Shown: positions 1 to 6,523, counted from the stretch's first letter. The stretch is 6,578 bases of DNA from Pseudomonadota bacterium (GCA_011042595.1 DQWO01000006.1:1-6578), one strand, 5' to 3'. Made by a program: numbers and translations. The notes: generated by a model from the sequence alone, not told the origin.

Positions 1-961
1 GACCCATGCTGTTGTAGGCGCCGCCATCCAGGTAGGCGGTGAATTCCTTTCCCAAAATGGTTCCGTCTTTTTTAAAACCGATCTTCGAGCGGATTTTCAT
101 CGGATGACGCCGACGTCCAGTAGCTAATTCTTCACTGCGGGTCAGAGTAAATTTAACCGGTCGGCCGGTTTCACGGGCCATGAACGCGGCGGCAAATTCC
201 CATTTGCGTAATTCCATCTTGCCGCCAAAACCACCGCCGACAAAAGGTTTGATGACCCGGATATCATTTTCCCGCATGCCCAGGGTCTGGGCCAGCAGGC
301 ACTGGACAAAATAAGGGGTCTGGGTTGAGGTCCAGATGGTCAGCCGTCCGTCATGGTCATATTCAGCCACGCAGGAACAGGGTTCCATGTAGGCATGATT
401 GGTGGCATGGACGGTAAAGTCATTATCCAGAATCAGATCAGAATCGGCAAAGGCCTGTTCCAGATCACCATAATCAATTTTGCGCTGCAAACTGATGTTG
501 TTCTGGTTTGCCTGGTGAATAACCGGAGCACCTTCAGCCAGGGATTCATCCACTGAAAAGGCGCCGGGTAGTTCTTCATACTCAACGGAAATCAAATCCA
601 GGGCCTCTTCGGCAATATCTTTGTCGATGGCGGCAATCGCGGCCACCTCATCACCGATAAAGCGGACTTTATCTACCGCCAGGGGGAGTTCATCCTGACT
701 TTCCGGGACCAGGCGCCAATTGCCAAAACGGATTTTCAGAGTGTCATTACCGGTAATCACGCATTTGACCCCGGGCAACTTCCTGGCTTTACTGACATCA
801 ATATTGAGGATCTTGGCATGGGCGACCGGACTGCGTAATAATTTGCCAAAAAGCATACTCGGACGAATGATATCATCGCAATAGCGGGCAGCGCCCACGG
901 CTTTGATTCTGGCGTCCGAGCGGGGCAGGCTTTTACCTACCACGGAAAAATCTGTAGTCAT
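1..961 (-). CDS. Molybdopterin-binding (large) subunit of a xanthine dehydrogenase-family hydroxylase, partial
   Basis: This is the catalytic subunit of a molybdenum hydroxylase of the XdhA/CoxL/HcrA family. It binds the molybdopterin dinucleotide and adds water-derived oxygen to a substrate. Only the first ~320 residues are visible, because the frame runs off the left edge; family members are usually about 750-800 residues. The N-terminal hammerhead domain starts at VGKSLPRSDARIKAVGAARY, and ELPLAVDKVRFIGDEVAAIA follows. The first Mo-binding domain carries AYMEPCSCVAEYD and the glycine-rich cofactor motif PFVGGGFGGK at residues 239-248, then RRRHPMKI and DGGAYNSMG. The ATG at 961 fits the family N-terminus and has an AGAGGGG ribosome site (967-973) 5 nt upstream. 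It is the last visible gene of the operon, 63 bp after the FAD subunit. The sequence past the cofactor loop resembles 4-hydroxybenzoyl-CoA reductase alpha subunits from memory, but the catalytic glutamate and substrate-pocket residues lie outside the window, so the substrate is unknown. Confidence 0.93.
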   Translation of the reverse strand, partial: MTTDFSVVGKSLPRSDARIKAVGAARYCDDIIRPSMLFGKLLRSPVAHAKILNIDVSKARKLPGVKCVITGNDTLKIRFGNWRLVPESQDELPLAVDKVRFIGDEVAAIAAIDKDIAEEALDLISVEYEELPGAFSVDESLAEGAPVIHQANQNNISLQRKIDYGDLEQAFADSDLILDNDFTVHATNHAYMEPCSCVAEYDHDGRLTIWTSTQTPYFVQCLLAQTLGMRENDIRVIKPFVGGGFGGKMELRKWEFAAAFMARETGRPVKFTLTRSEELATGRRRHPMKIRSKIGFKKDGTILGKEFTAYLDGGAYNSMG

Positions 962-1024
962 AATAACCCCTCTATTTGAATAATCTAGCTGTTTTTTTCA
1001 AGTGAACCTCAAGAATTTGAAGCA

Positions 1025-1900
1025 TTATATACTGGTGCCGTGCCGGGCTTCCAGCAATGCTCGCTTGGTCAAAATGATAACCATCAGTCGCCGGTATTCC
1101 TTGGAAGCCCGGACGTCGGAAATAGGCGAAGCGTCTGTCCCGGCCAGGGCCCCGGCCTGTTCAGCCACCTCATCGGTAATGACCTTTCCCTGTAAGAATT
1201 CTTCAGCAGTTGAGGCCCGTAAAGGAACAGGACCAACCGCACCAAGGCAGATGCGGGCCTGTTGACAGGTTCCCTGCTCATCTACTACTACCATGGCCCC
1301 GACATTGACCGCGGCAATATCAACCTTTGAACGGGGTGAAATCTTCTGGTAACTGACGCCGCTGCGGGGTAGTGGAGCTGGAACCAGAATTTCTTTGGCA
1401 ATTTCCATTGGTTCCAGGGCGCTTCTTCCCGGGCCGAGGAAAAATTCATCAATGGGAATCTTTCGTTCTCCCGCCGGGGAAACGGCCACAATAGTGGCAT
1501 TCATGGCCACCAGGGTGGGGGAATTATCGGCTGATGGAGAGGCGTTGCAGATGTTGCCCATGACGGTCCCCATATTGCGAATCTGTACGGTAGCGGTGGA
1601 TTTGGCTGCCCGAGCGAGCATTGGGTAATGTTCCTGAATTATCGGATTGCAGGCCACATCATAAAGTAATGCCATGGCTCCCAGGCGCAGGCCTTCTTCG
1701 GGATTGAATGAAATAGTCGCAAGTTCCGGGATTTGTCTGATTCCCACGATGTATTCGGGCTTTAAGGCCCGTTGAGCCAAACGAACCATAAGATCGGTTC
1801 CGCCGGCTTTTATCCGGATCTTTCCCTGGTATTTTCCCAGCAGGTTGCAGGCTTCTTCCAGGCTGGCAGGTGCCAGATAGGTAAATTTCGGTAAACTCAC
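1025..1900 (-). CDS. FAD-binding (medium) subunit of the molybdenum hydroxylase
   Basis: This 291-residue protein is of the XdhB/CoxM family and accepts electrons from the [2Fe-2S] subunit onto FAD. The length matches E. coli-type XdhB (about 292). The first FAD contact is KAGGTDLMVRL (31-41). The second is RNMGTVMGNICNASPSAD (108-125), corresponding to the usual TxGGN loop, here with Met in place of the first Gly. The C-terminal part has QKISPRSKVDIAAVNV (185-200), typical of the CO dehydrogenase flavoprotein C-terminal domain, and SDVRASKEYRR (261-271). No clustered cysteines are present, so it lacks the [4Fe-4S] insertion of true 4-hydroxybenzoyl-CoA reductase beta subunits. The start is GTG at 1900, set by an AAGGAG site 8 nt upstream. 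An ATG at 1908 is out of frame, stops after three codons and directly abuts the SD. It lies 67 bp after the [2Fe-2S] gene and 63 bp before the large-subunit gene, with no hairpin in either gap. Confidence 0.93.
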   Translation of the reverse strand: MSLPKFTYLAPASLEEACNLLGKYQGKIRIKAGGTDLMVRLAQRALKPEYIVGIRQIPELATISFNPEEGLRLGAMALLYDVACNPIIQEHYPMLARAAKSTATVQIRNMGTVMGNICNASPSADNSPTLVAMNATIVAVSPAGERKIPIDEFFLGPGRSALEPMEIAKEILVPAPLPRSGVSYQKISPRSKVDIAAVNVGAMVVVDEQGTCQQARICLGAVGPVPLRASTAEEFLQGKVITDEVAEQAGALAGTDASPISDVRASKEYRRLMVIILTKRALLEARHGTSI

Positions 1901-1908
1901 GAGGCCAT

Positions 1909-1914
1909 CTCCTT
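1909..1914 (-). promoter_or_regulatory. Ribosome binding site that fixes a GTG start
   Basis: AAGGAG on the minus strand sits 8 nt before the GTG at 1900-1898, the ideal spacing. The nearby ATG (1908-1906) touches the SD and opens a frame of only three codons, so GTG is the sensible start of the FAD subunit. Confidence 0.75.
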
Positions 1915-1967
1915 CTTTAATATATTGCTTTTTTATTTGTTATCTTTACCTTCGTGGAAAAAAGAAA

Positions 1968-2447
1968 TTATGCATCTTTATTGAGTTTTTCTGCCGCGTC
2001 CCCAATGGCATCAACAATCTTATTGTAGCCGGTGCAGCGACATAAATTCCCCGATAGACCGGCACGGATTTCCGCCTCTGTGGGCTGTGGGTTATTCTTG
2101 AGCAGGAAGGCTGTGGACATGATCATTCCCGGGGTGCAATAGCCGCACTGGATAGCCCCTTTTTCGATGAAGGATTCCTGGATAGGATGAAGTTCTTCGG
2201 CGTTGGGGGCCATGCCTTCAATGGTGGTAATTGTCATTCCTTGCACTTCAACCGCCAGCGTCAGGCAGGAACTGACTGATTTGCCATCTATCAACACGGT
2301 GCAGGCGCCACAATCGCCAGTACCGCAACCCAATTTGGTGCCGGTCAGTTTGATATCCTCCCGCAATACCTCATTGAGGGTTCTCCACGGATTAACCGCC
2401 AGTTCATAGGTGTCACCATTTACCTGCAACGAAATCATTTGTTTCAT
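1968..2447 (-). CDS. [2Fe-2S] iron-sulfur (small) subunit of the molybdenum hydroxylase
   Basis: This 159-residue XdhC(E. coli)/CoxS-family protein relays electrons from the molybdenum site to FAD through two [2Fe-2S] clusters. The N-terminal plant-ferredoxin-like domain carries the first cluster at Cys41, Cys46, Cys49 and Cys61 (motif GCGTGDCGACTVLIDG). The C-terminal helical [2Fe-2S]-binding domain carries the second at Cys101, Cys104, Cys136 and Cys138 (QCGYCTPGMIMS and GNLCRCTGY). All eight ligands are present and the length is exactly typical. The ATG at 2447 has AAGGAG 7 nt upstream (2455-2460), overlapping the stop codon of the preceding chaperone gene. This 12-bp spacing implies translational coupling. 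There is no twin-arginine signal peptide, so the enzyme is expected to be cytoplasmic. Confidence 0.96.
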   Translation of the reverse strand: MKQMISLQVNGDTYELAVNPWRTLNEVLREDIKLTGTKLGCGTGDCGACTVLIDGKSVSSCLTLAVEVQGMTITTIEGMAPNAEELHPIQESFIEKGAIQCGYCTPGMIMSTAFLLKNNPQPTEAEIRAGLSGNLCRCTGYNKIVDAIGDAAEKLNKDA

Positions 2448-2459
2448 ATTTCTGCTCCT

Positions 2460-3500
2460 TTATGATGAGCGGTTTTTGACCGCTATAACTTCAGCCATGA
2501 TGCTGATGGCAATTTCTTCCGGAGTCTGGGCGCCGATTTTAAGACCGATGGGTGCGTGTAGCGCATTTACTTCAGTTGCCGGGAAGCCATCATTAATCAG
2601 TCTTTCCTTAACTTTTGTCGTCCGTCGTCGGCTGCCGATCATACCCAAATAAGCATATGGTGTGCCTAAAAGTTGCCGCAGCAGCATGTCGTCATGACGG
2701 TGTTCCCGGGTAATAAGAATGAAATAGGTAGTTGCTGACGATAATCCGAAATCTCTGATATTTTCCATCGGGGCAACAAGTACCTTTCCTGCCCGGGGGA
2801 ATCTGGCAGGGGAGGCAAAATCTTGCCGGTCATCAATAACCGTGATGTCAAATCCACACCAGGAGGCCATTTCTACCAGCGGAATGGCCAGATGGCCGGC
2901 TCCGAAAATGACCATCCTGGCCGGTGGCACTAAAGGGGTGACTAACACCTTGCACTCACACAGCTGCTGGATGCCGGTTTTTTGCTCTGCCAGCCAGGCA
3001 GAAGTCAGTTTGTCTCCAGTACCCGGCAGCCCGGATTCTGCCAATGTGCTGCGGCTTTTGGGATCAAGCAGCAACTTGGCTCCGGTTGGGTAATCTTTGT
3101 TGCTACTGCTGACAACTTCTAGCAGGGTGGCAGGGTTGCCATTGTCGAGTGCCAGGGTGATCTTTTCTGCCAGTATGCTGTCGTCATGGGACCAGAAGTT
3201 AATCAGGGTCTGAAACCAACCACCGCAGATGGCGGGAGAATCGAGTCCCTGCTCGCCAGCCAGTGAAGTTTTTACAACCAGGCTTTCAGCTTTATTTATG
3301 GCCTGCCGGGCCTGGGTGATAATTTCATATTCGCCAATGCCCCCACCGATGGTACCTTCAATGGATCCATCAGTCCGTACCAGCATGCGGGTACCGATTC
3401 CCCTGGGTACGGATCCACGCTTGTCAATGATGGTGCAAATGGCTATCCCGGCATCATCTTCGGCCAGGAGACCCTGTAATGTTCCCCAGGAAAATTCCAT
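2460..3500 (-). CDS. XdhC/CoxI-family molybdenum cofactor insertion chaperone
   Basis: This 346-residue maturation factor belongs to the family that, in Rhodobacter capsulatus XdhC, binds molybdenum cofactor, assists its sulfuration and delivers it to the hydroxylase. It is not a subunit of the enzyme. The N-terminal XdhC_CoxI domain shows GSVPRGIGTRMLV (29-41), GTIGGGIGE (49-57) and ICGG (91-94), with Cys92 the conserved cysteine. The C-terminal Rossmann-type domain shows VIFGAGHLAIPLV (197-209), VIDDR (221-225), REHRHDDMLL (265-274), YLGMIGSRRR (284-293) and HAPIGLKIGAQTPEEIA (315-331). The middle region is variable. It lies immediately upstream of the three enzyme genes. The ATG at 3500 is the only possible start: upstream in frame there is no ATG, GTG or TTG before a stop. 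It lacks a recognisable SD. Confidence 0.94.
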   Translation of the reverse strand: MEFSWGTLQGLLAEDDAGIAICTIIDKRGSVPRGIGTRMLVRTDGSIEGTIGGGIGEYEIITQARQAINKAESLVVKTSLAGEQGLDSPAICGGWFQTLINFWSHDDSILAEKITLALDNGNPATLLEVVSSSNKDYPTGAKLLLDPKSRSTLAESGLPGTGDKLTSAWLAEQKTGIQQLCECKVLVTPLVPPARMVIFGAGHLAIPLVEMASWCGFDITVIDDRQDFASPARFPRAGKVLVAPMENIRDFGLSSATTYFILITREHRHDDMLLRQLLGTPYAYLGMIGSRRRTTKVKERLINDGFPATEVNALHAPIGLKIGAQTPEEIAISIMAEVIAVKNRSS

Positions 3501-3598
3501 ATTATAAAGATGGCTGAAAAAGTATTTTCTTTTTGCTGTTTTAAATGAATATGATGTCTTCGCAAAAAATCATAAAATTGATCCGATTTATTGAAGTA

Positions 3599-3608
3599 CC
3601 ATTAATGG
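3599..3608. repeat. Short perfect palindrome in the mocA-xdhC gap
   Basis: CCATTAATGG is a perfect 10-bp palindrome. Its half ACCATTAA (3598-3605) recurs at 3660-3667, beside the candidate promoter. In a 205-bp AT-rich gap with no ORF, this could be a regulator site, but sequences this short also arise by chance. Confidence 0.25.
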
Positions 3609-3665
3609 AGCGGAATGCGCCCAATTTGTTATGTGTTATGGGTTGATAGCAAAAAGTGGACCATT

Positions 3666-3694
3666 AAATTATCAATATATTGGCCATTGGTCAA
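3666..3694 (-). promoter_or_regulatory. Candidate sigma-70 promoter for the xdhC-hydroxylase operon
   Basis: On the minus strand TTGACC (3694-3689) is followed after 17 nt by TAATTT (3671-3666); GATAAT (3673-3668) at 15 nt is an alternative -10. It lies at the 3' end of the nucleotidyltransferase gene region, upstream of the XdhC-type gene. The spacer contains the perfect 10-bp palindrome CAATATATTG (3673-3682), a possible operator. The -10 match is imperfect, so this is only a candidate, and transcription from the upstream nucleotidyltransferase gene may also read through. Confidence 0.3.
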
Positions 3695-3705
3695 CATCTT
3701 CTATG

Positions 3706-4344
3706 CTATACTTTCCTGGAAATTGTGGGTTTAAGCTGTTCGTAGGTCTCCCAGGTATCAATATCCTGACGGCCGACGTCCGAAGAAACCTGGATTTTTT
3801 TTGCATGAGGGAAATGTGACTGAATAAAAGGCCGAATGCCACTTTTACCGCTCAAAGATAAGATTTCACCGATATGCTGTTGCCAGATCAGATAGGGGTG
3901 TGCCGGTTTTCCCTGTTCTGTGGCAACAATCAATGGATGTTCGGAAGTACAGGCAGAAGCGGTATAGATAAATTCAGCGATTACCTGCGGAGAGATGAAA
4001 GGCATATCTCCCAGCAAGACCAGAATCCCACCTGCTTTAGGTTTGGCAGACAGCTCTATCAGCCCGGCTGTAATGGAGCTGAACATTCCTTGCTGCCATA
4101 ATGTATTACGAATAATGCGAGTCTTTGATAACTTTTCAGTTATGGTGCTGGTGATGGAATCATAATGTGCCCCTAATACCACGTTAATGCTGCTAATCTT
4201 TGAATTGCAGGAGAGCGTATCAATAACAGTCCCGAGAATGGTATTGTCTGGCCCCCAGGGCAGTAGTTGTTTTGGCTGGCCAAAACGTCTGGCAGCACCA
4301 GCTGCCAGAATAAGAGCAGAAATCTGTACCGTATTTTCGATCAT
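3706..4344 (-). CDS. MocA-like molybdenum cofactor cytidylyltransferase
   Basis: This is a MobA/MocA-type NTP transferase of 212 residues, likely joining CMP to molybdenum cofactor to give the cytosine dinucleotide used by bacterial xanthine dehydrogenase-family enzymes. Counting from ATG 4344, the nucleotide-binding loop is LILAAGAARRFGQPK (11-25), followed by QLLPWG. NTLWQQGMFSSITAGL spans 80-95, and the metal-binding LLGDMPF spans 110-116. HPYL lies further down. LAAG and LPW, rather than the LAGG typical of MobA, favour the cytidylyl over the guanylyl enzyme. I chose ATG 4344 because the family has few residues before LILAAG, but it has no clear SD. The frame stays open to GTG 4395 (229 residues), adding a hydrophobic stretch, and TTG 4380 has AGGA 6 nt upstream. 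It lies 205 bp upstream of the XdhC-type gene on the same strand, which supports a role in maturing this hydroxylase. Confidence 0.87.
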   Translation of the reverse strand: MIENTVQISALILAAGAARRFGQPKQLLPWGPDNTILGTVIDTLSCNSKISSINVVLGAHYDSITSTITEKLSKTRIIRNTLWQQGMFSSITAGLIELSAKPKAGGILVLLGDMPFISPQVIAEFIYTASACTSEHPLIVATEQGKPAHPYLIWQQHIGEILSLSGKSGIRPFIQSHFPHAKKIQVSSDVGRQDIDTWETYEQLKPTISRKV

Positions 4345-4394
4345 TGTCTGTAAAATTACCGTAAAAAGTATGCCGGACAACAGTGTTCCTACCA

Positions 4395-4423
4395 CCTCTA
4401 GGTGATTTATCGGCTAAAGTCAA
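4395..4423 (-). promoter_or_regulatory. Weak candidate promoter for the MocA-like gene, with inverted repeat
   Basis: On the minus strand TTGACT (4423-4418) is followed after 17 nt by TAGAGG (4400-4395), a poor -10. The inverted repeat CACCT-CT-AGGTG (4393-4404 on the plus strand) overlaps the would-be -10. If this promoter is real, transcription would start near 4388, downstream of the GTG at 4395, which would favour the ATG at 4344. Confidence 0.22.
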
Positions 4424-4450
4424 TAGAGTTAAAACTGCGGGCTTTTCGTC

Positions 4451-4479
4451 TTGACAGGCAGAGGTTTTATTGATAAGCA
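4451..4479 (+). promoter_or_regulatory. Candidate sigma-70 promoter for tRNA-Ser / SRP RNA / dnaX
   Basis: A perfect TTGACA (-35) at 4451-4456 is followed after 17 nt by TAAGCA (4474-4479), or after 15 nt by GATAAG (4472-4477). The -10 is weak, but the -35 matches consensus exactly and the site lies about 37 nt before the tRNA 5' end, a normal leader length for a stable RNA operon. No other good promoter is visible between here and dnaX. Confidence 0.5.
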
Positions 4480-4515
4480 GTTTAGTCCATTTATGGAGTT
4501 TTTTAAGCTTTTTCA

Positions 4516-4604
<89 letters not shown>

Positions 4605-4613
4605 TTGGTTTAT

Positions 4614-4736
4614 CCCCATGGATGATAGCCAGGTCCTGTGCAACAGGGACAGTGTGAACTCCGTCAGATCCGGAAGGAAGCAGCGGTAGCATTGCTCGCT
4701 GTGTGCCGCAGGGTTGCCTGGCTATCATCCATGGGG
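4614..4736 (+). ncRNA. ffs: Small bacterial SRP RNA (4.5S type)
   Basis: This is the RNA core of the signal recognition particle, which binds Ffh and targets membrane proteins to the Sec translocon. The diagnostic apical hairpin is at 4663-4684: GTCAGATCC, the GGAA tetraloop (4672-4675), then GGAAGCAGC. This is nearly identical to E. coli 4.5S RNA and carries the Ffh-binding symmetric and asymmetric internal loops. GTGTGCCG further 3' is also conserved. The outer stem is unusually long and perfect: 4610-4633 pairs with 4717-4740 over 24 bp with no mismatch. There is no Alu domain, so this is the short form. Exact transcript ends are not visible; I placed them at the CCCC/GGGG closing pairs. 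A run of five T (4744-4748) follows the stem, so the RNA may end as its own terminator. Confidence 0.95.
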
Positions 4737-4764
4737 ATAAGGCTTTTTGGAGAAAAAATCATCT

Positions 4765-6435
4765 ATGTCTTCTGATTCCCCCTCTTATCAGGTCTTGGCC
4801 CGGAAATGGCGTCCCCAGCTATTTGCCGACCTTGCTGGTCTGCAGCATATTGCCAAAACGCTGCAGAATGCCATCAGGACTGGGAGGGTTTCCCATGCCT
4901 TTTTATTTACTGGTTCCCGGGGAGTGGGGAAGACTTCGGCCGCCAGGATTATGGCCAAATGTCTGAATTGTCTTCAAGGACCAACTCCCGAGCCTTGTGG
5001 TATTTGTGATAATTGTATATCCATTGCTGCCGGCAGCCATCCTGATGTCATTGAAATCGATGCCGCATCCAATCGGGGTATTAATGAAATTCGTCAGTTG
5101 CGGGAAAATGTTGGTTATTTGCCACAAGTATCAGCGTATAAAATTTATATCATTGATGAAGTACATATGCTGACAACTGAGGCCTTTAATGCCTTGTTGA
5201 AAACCCTCGAAGAACCTCCTGAGCATGTAAAGTTTATTCTGGCAACGACCGAGCCCCATAAAATACCGATTACCATTCTTTCACGCTGTCATCGCTATGA
5301 TTTTGGTCGCTTATCAGCAGCTGTTATTGAAGCTGCCATTCAGGATATAGCCGAAAAAGAAGGTTTGAAGATTGAACCGGCGGCCTTGCAGTTATTGGCC
5401 CGGGAAGCTGACGGTAGTATGAGGGATGCCCTCAGTGTTTTGGATCAGGCAATGGCCTTTTCCGGAGATCGGGTTACCATCAAAAATCTGCGGGTAATTT
5501 TGGGGGTTGTTGAAGCTCGTTATTGCTCGGCGCTGGTGGAGTCATTGCTCGATCATCAGATATCGGCGGCTTTGCAACAGATTACGGAGCTGGAAAAAGC
5601 CGGGATTGATATAAAACGCTTTGCCAAGGACTTTTTGTTTTATCTGCGGAACCTCGTGTTGTTGAAATTGTCTCCGGACCTGAAGAGTCTGGTTGAGGCG
5701 GCAGATGAAGAACTGCAGCAGATGATGGTGTTGGTCCAGCGGGCGAAGCTGTCTTACTGGCAGCAGTTGTTTGATTTATTTCAGGAGCAGTATGCAGAGT
5801 TGATGAGTGCTAATCTGCCCCGGCTTCATTTTGAGATGAGTGTAGTGCGTTTGGGGATGGCTCTGGACCTCGAACCCGTAGAGGAGCTTATCAACCGTTT
5901 GCAGGGGGTTACTCTTCCTGACCTGGCCCAGCAGCACGATACTTCGCTGCCAGAGGCATCCTCTACGGTTGCTGAGGAGATGTCTGTTAAGCCGGTTGAA
6001 CCAGAAAGAGAGATGGTGGAAGAGCCTTCTCTGCTGCAGCCGAAAACGGCAATCCCCCAGGACTGGCCTTCATTGTTAGAAGCCTTGCGTCCTCATCTAC
6101 CTTCAATTACTGCCGTTTTGGATAATGCCCGTCTGTTAAGCTGGGAGAAAGGACGACTTACACTTGGGTTACCCAATTATGCCTATGGCCTGCTGCGGGA
6201 TGATGAAAAAGAGCAGCGGCTGCAAAAGCAGCTGGAGCACATCCTTGGAGAGAAAACAACGGTAGTTTTATCCCAGTTGTCGGAGAATGGAAATAAAAAT
6301 GGTGGCTCTCAAAGGGCTGGTGAAAAACCCAAACAGGTAAATTTCAATAAGCAGGATATTATTAATGATGAAATGGTTCGCTTGTTGGTCGAAACTTTCG
6401 ATGCTCAAATTGAAGAAATAAGGCCCCGTTACTGA
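4765..6435 (+). CDS. dnaX: DNA polymerase III subunit tau/gamma (clamp loader ATPase)
   Basis: This 556-residue AAA+ protein loads the beta sliding clamp on primed DNA and links the polymerase cores. The N-terminus SYQVLARKWRP is the family signature. Walker A is GSRGVGKT (50-57). The zinc module cysteines are Cys69, Cys78, Cys81 and Cys84. Walker B is IIDEVHML (129-136), followed by NALLKTLEEPPEHVKF (142-157), sensor region LATTEP and the arginine-finger motif SRC (173-175). The collar domain III runs to about residue 365. An acidic, Pro/Glu-rich linker (~372-432) leads to a small C-terminal domain (~433-512) and a tail ending EEIRPRY. I chose ATG 4765, with GGAG 12 nt upstream, because it gives the usual short N-terminus. 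An in-frame TTG at 4747 would sit on the T-run after the SRP RNA. No E. coli-like A AAA AAG frameshift site is visible, so only the full-length form is evident. Confidence 0.97.
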   Translation: MSSDSPSYQVLARKWRPQLFADLAGLQHIAKTLQNAIRTGRVSHAFLFTGSRGVGKTSAARIMAKCLNCLQGPTPEPCGICDNCISIAAGSHPDVIEIDAASNRGINEIRQLRENVGYLPQVSAYKIYIIDEVHMLTTEAFNALLKTLEEPPEHVKFILATTEPHKIPITILSRCHRYDFGRLSAAVIEAAIQDIAEKEGLKIEPAALQLLAREADGSMRDALSVLDQAMAFSGDRVTIKNLRVILGVVEARYCSALVESLLDHQISAALQQITELEKAGIDIKRFAKDFLFYLRNLVLLKLSPDLKSLVEAADEELQQMMVLVQRAKLSYWQQLFDLFQEQYAELMSANLPRLHFEMSVVRLGMALDLEPVEELINRLQGVTLPDLAQQHDTSLPEASSTVAEEMSVKPVEPEREMVEEPSLLQPKTAIPQDWPSLLEALRPHLPSITAVLDNARLLSWEKGRLTLGLPNYAYGLLRDDEKEQRLQKQLEHILGEKTTVVLSQLSENGNKNGGSQRAGEKPKQVNFNKQDIINDEMVRLLVETFDAQIEEIRPRY

Positions 6436-6523
6436 GCTGTGAAGTGGAGTGATTGAGGCAGTCTCCTAGCGAGGAACGTAAGAATCTTACCATAACATTA
6501 ATATCTCAACTTTCTGAGTTATG

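Noticed and set aside
3524..3660. Sigma-54-type or second sigma-70 promoter in the gap before the XdhC-type gene
   Set aside because: GG and GC doublets do not have the required 10-bp spacing, and the other -35/-10 pairs tested on the minus strand matched too poorly.
3631..3819. Small plus-strand ORF of 62 codons near the end of the MocA-like gene
   Set aside because: It overlaps the well-supported minus-strand gene, has no SD and its translation shows no recognisable family. The other short ORFs opposite or inside the main genes were dropped for the same reasons.
4610..4740. Long perfect inverted repeat as a mobile element or MITE end
   Set aside because: The repeat encloses the conserved SRP RNA apical loop and has no target-site duplication. 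It is the terminal helix of that RNA.
4765..6435. Programmed ribosomal frameshift or slippage in dnaX to make a short gamma form
   Set aside because: I looked for A AAA AAG-type heptamers and long A-runs in frame. The A-rich stretches, such as GAA AAA GAG near 6205 and GAA AAA GAA near 5355, are not in a slippery phase. No supporting SD and hairpin pair was evident.
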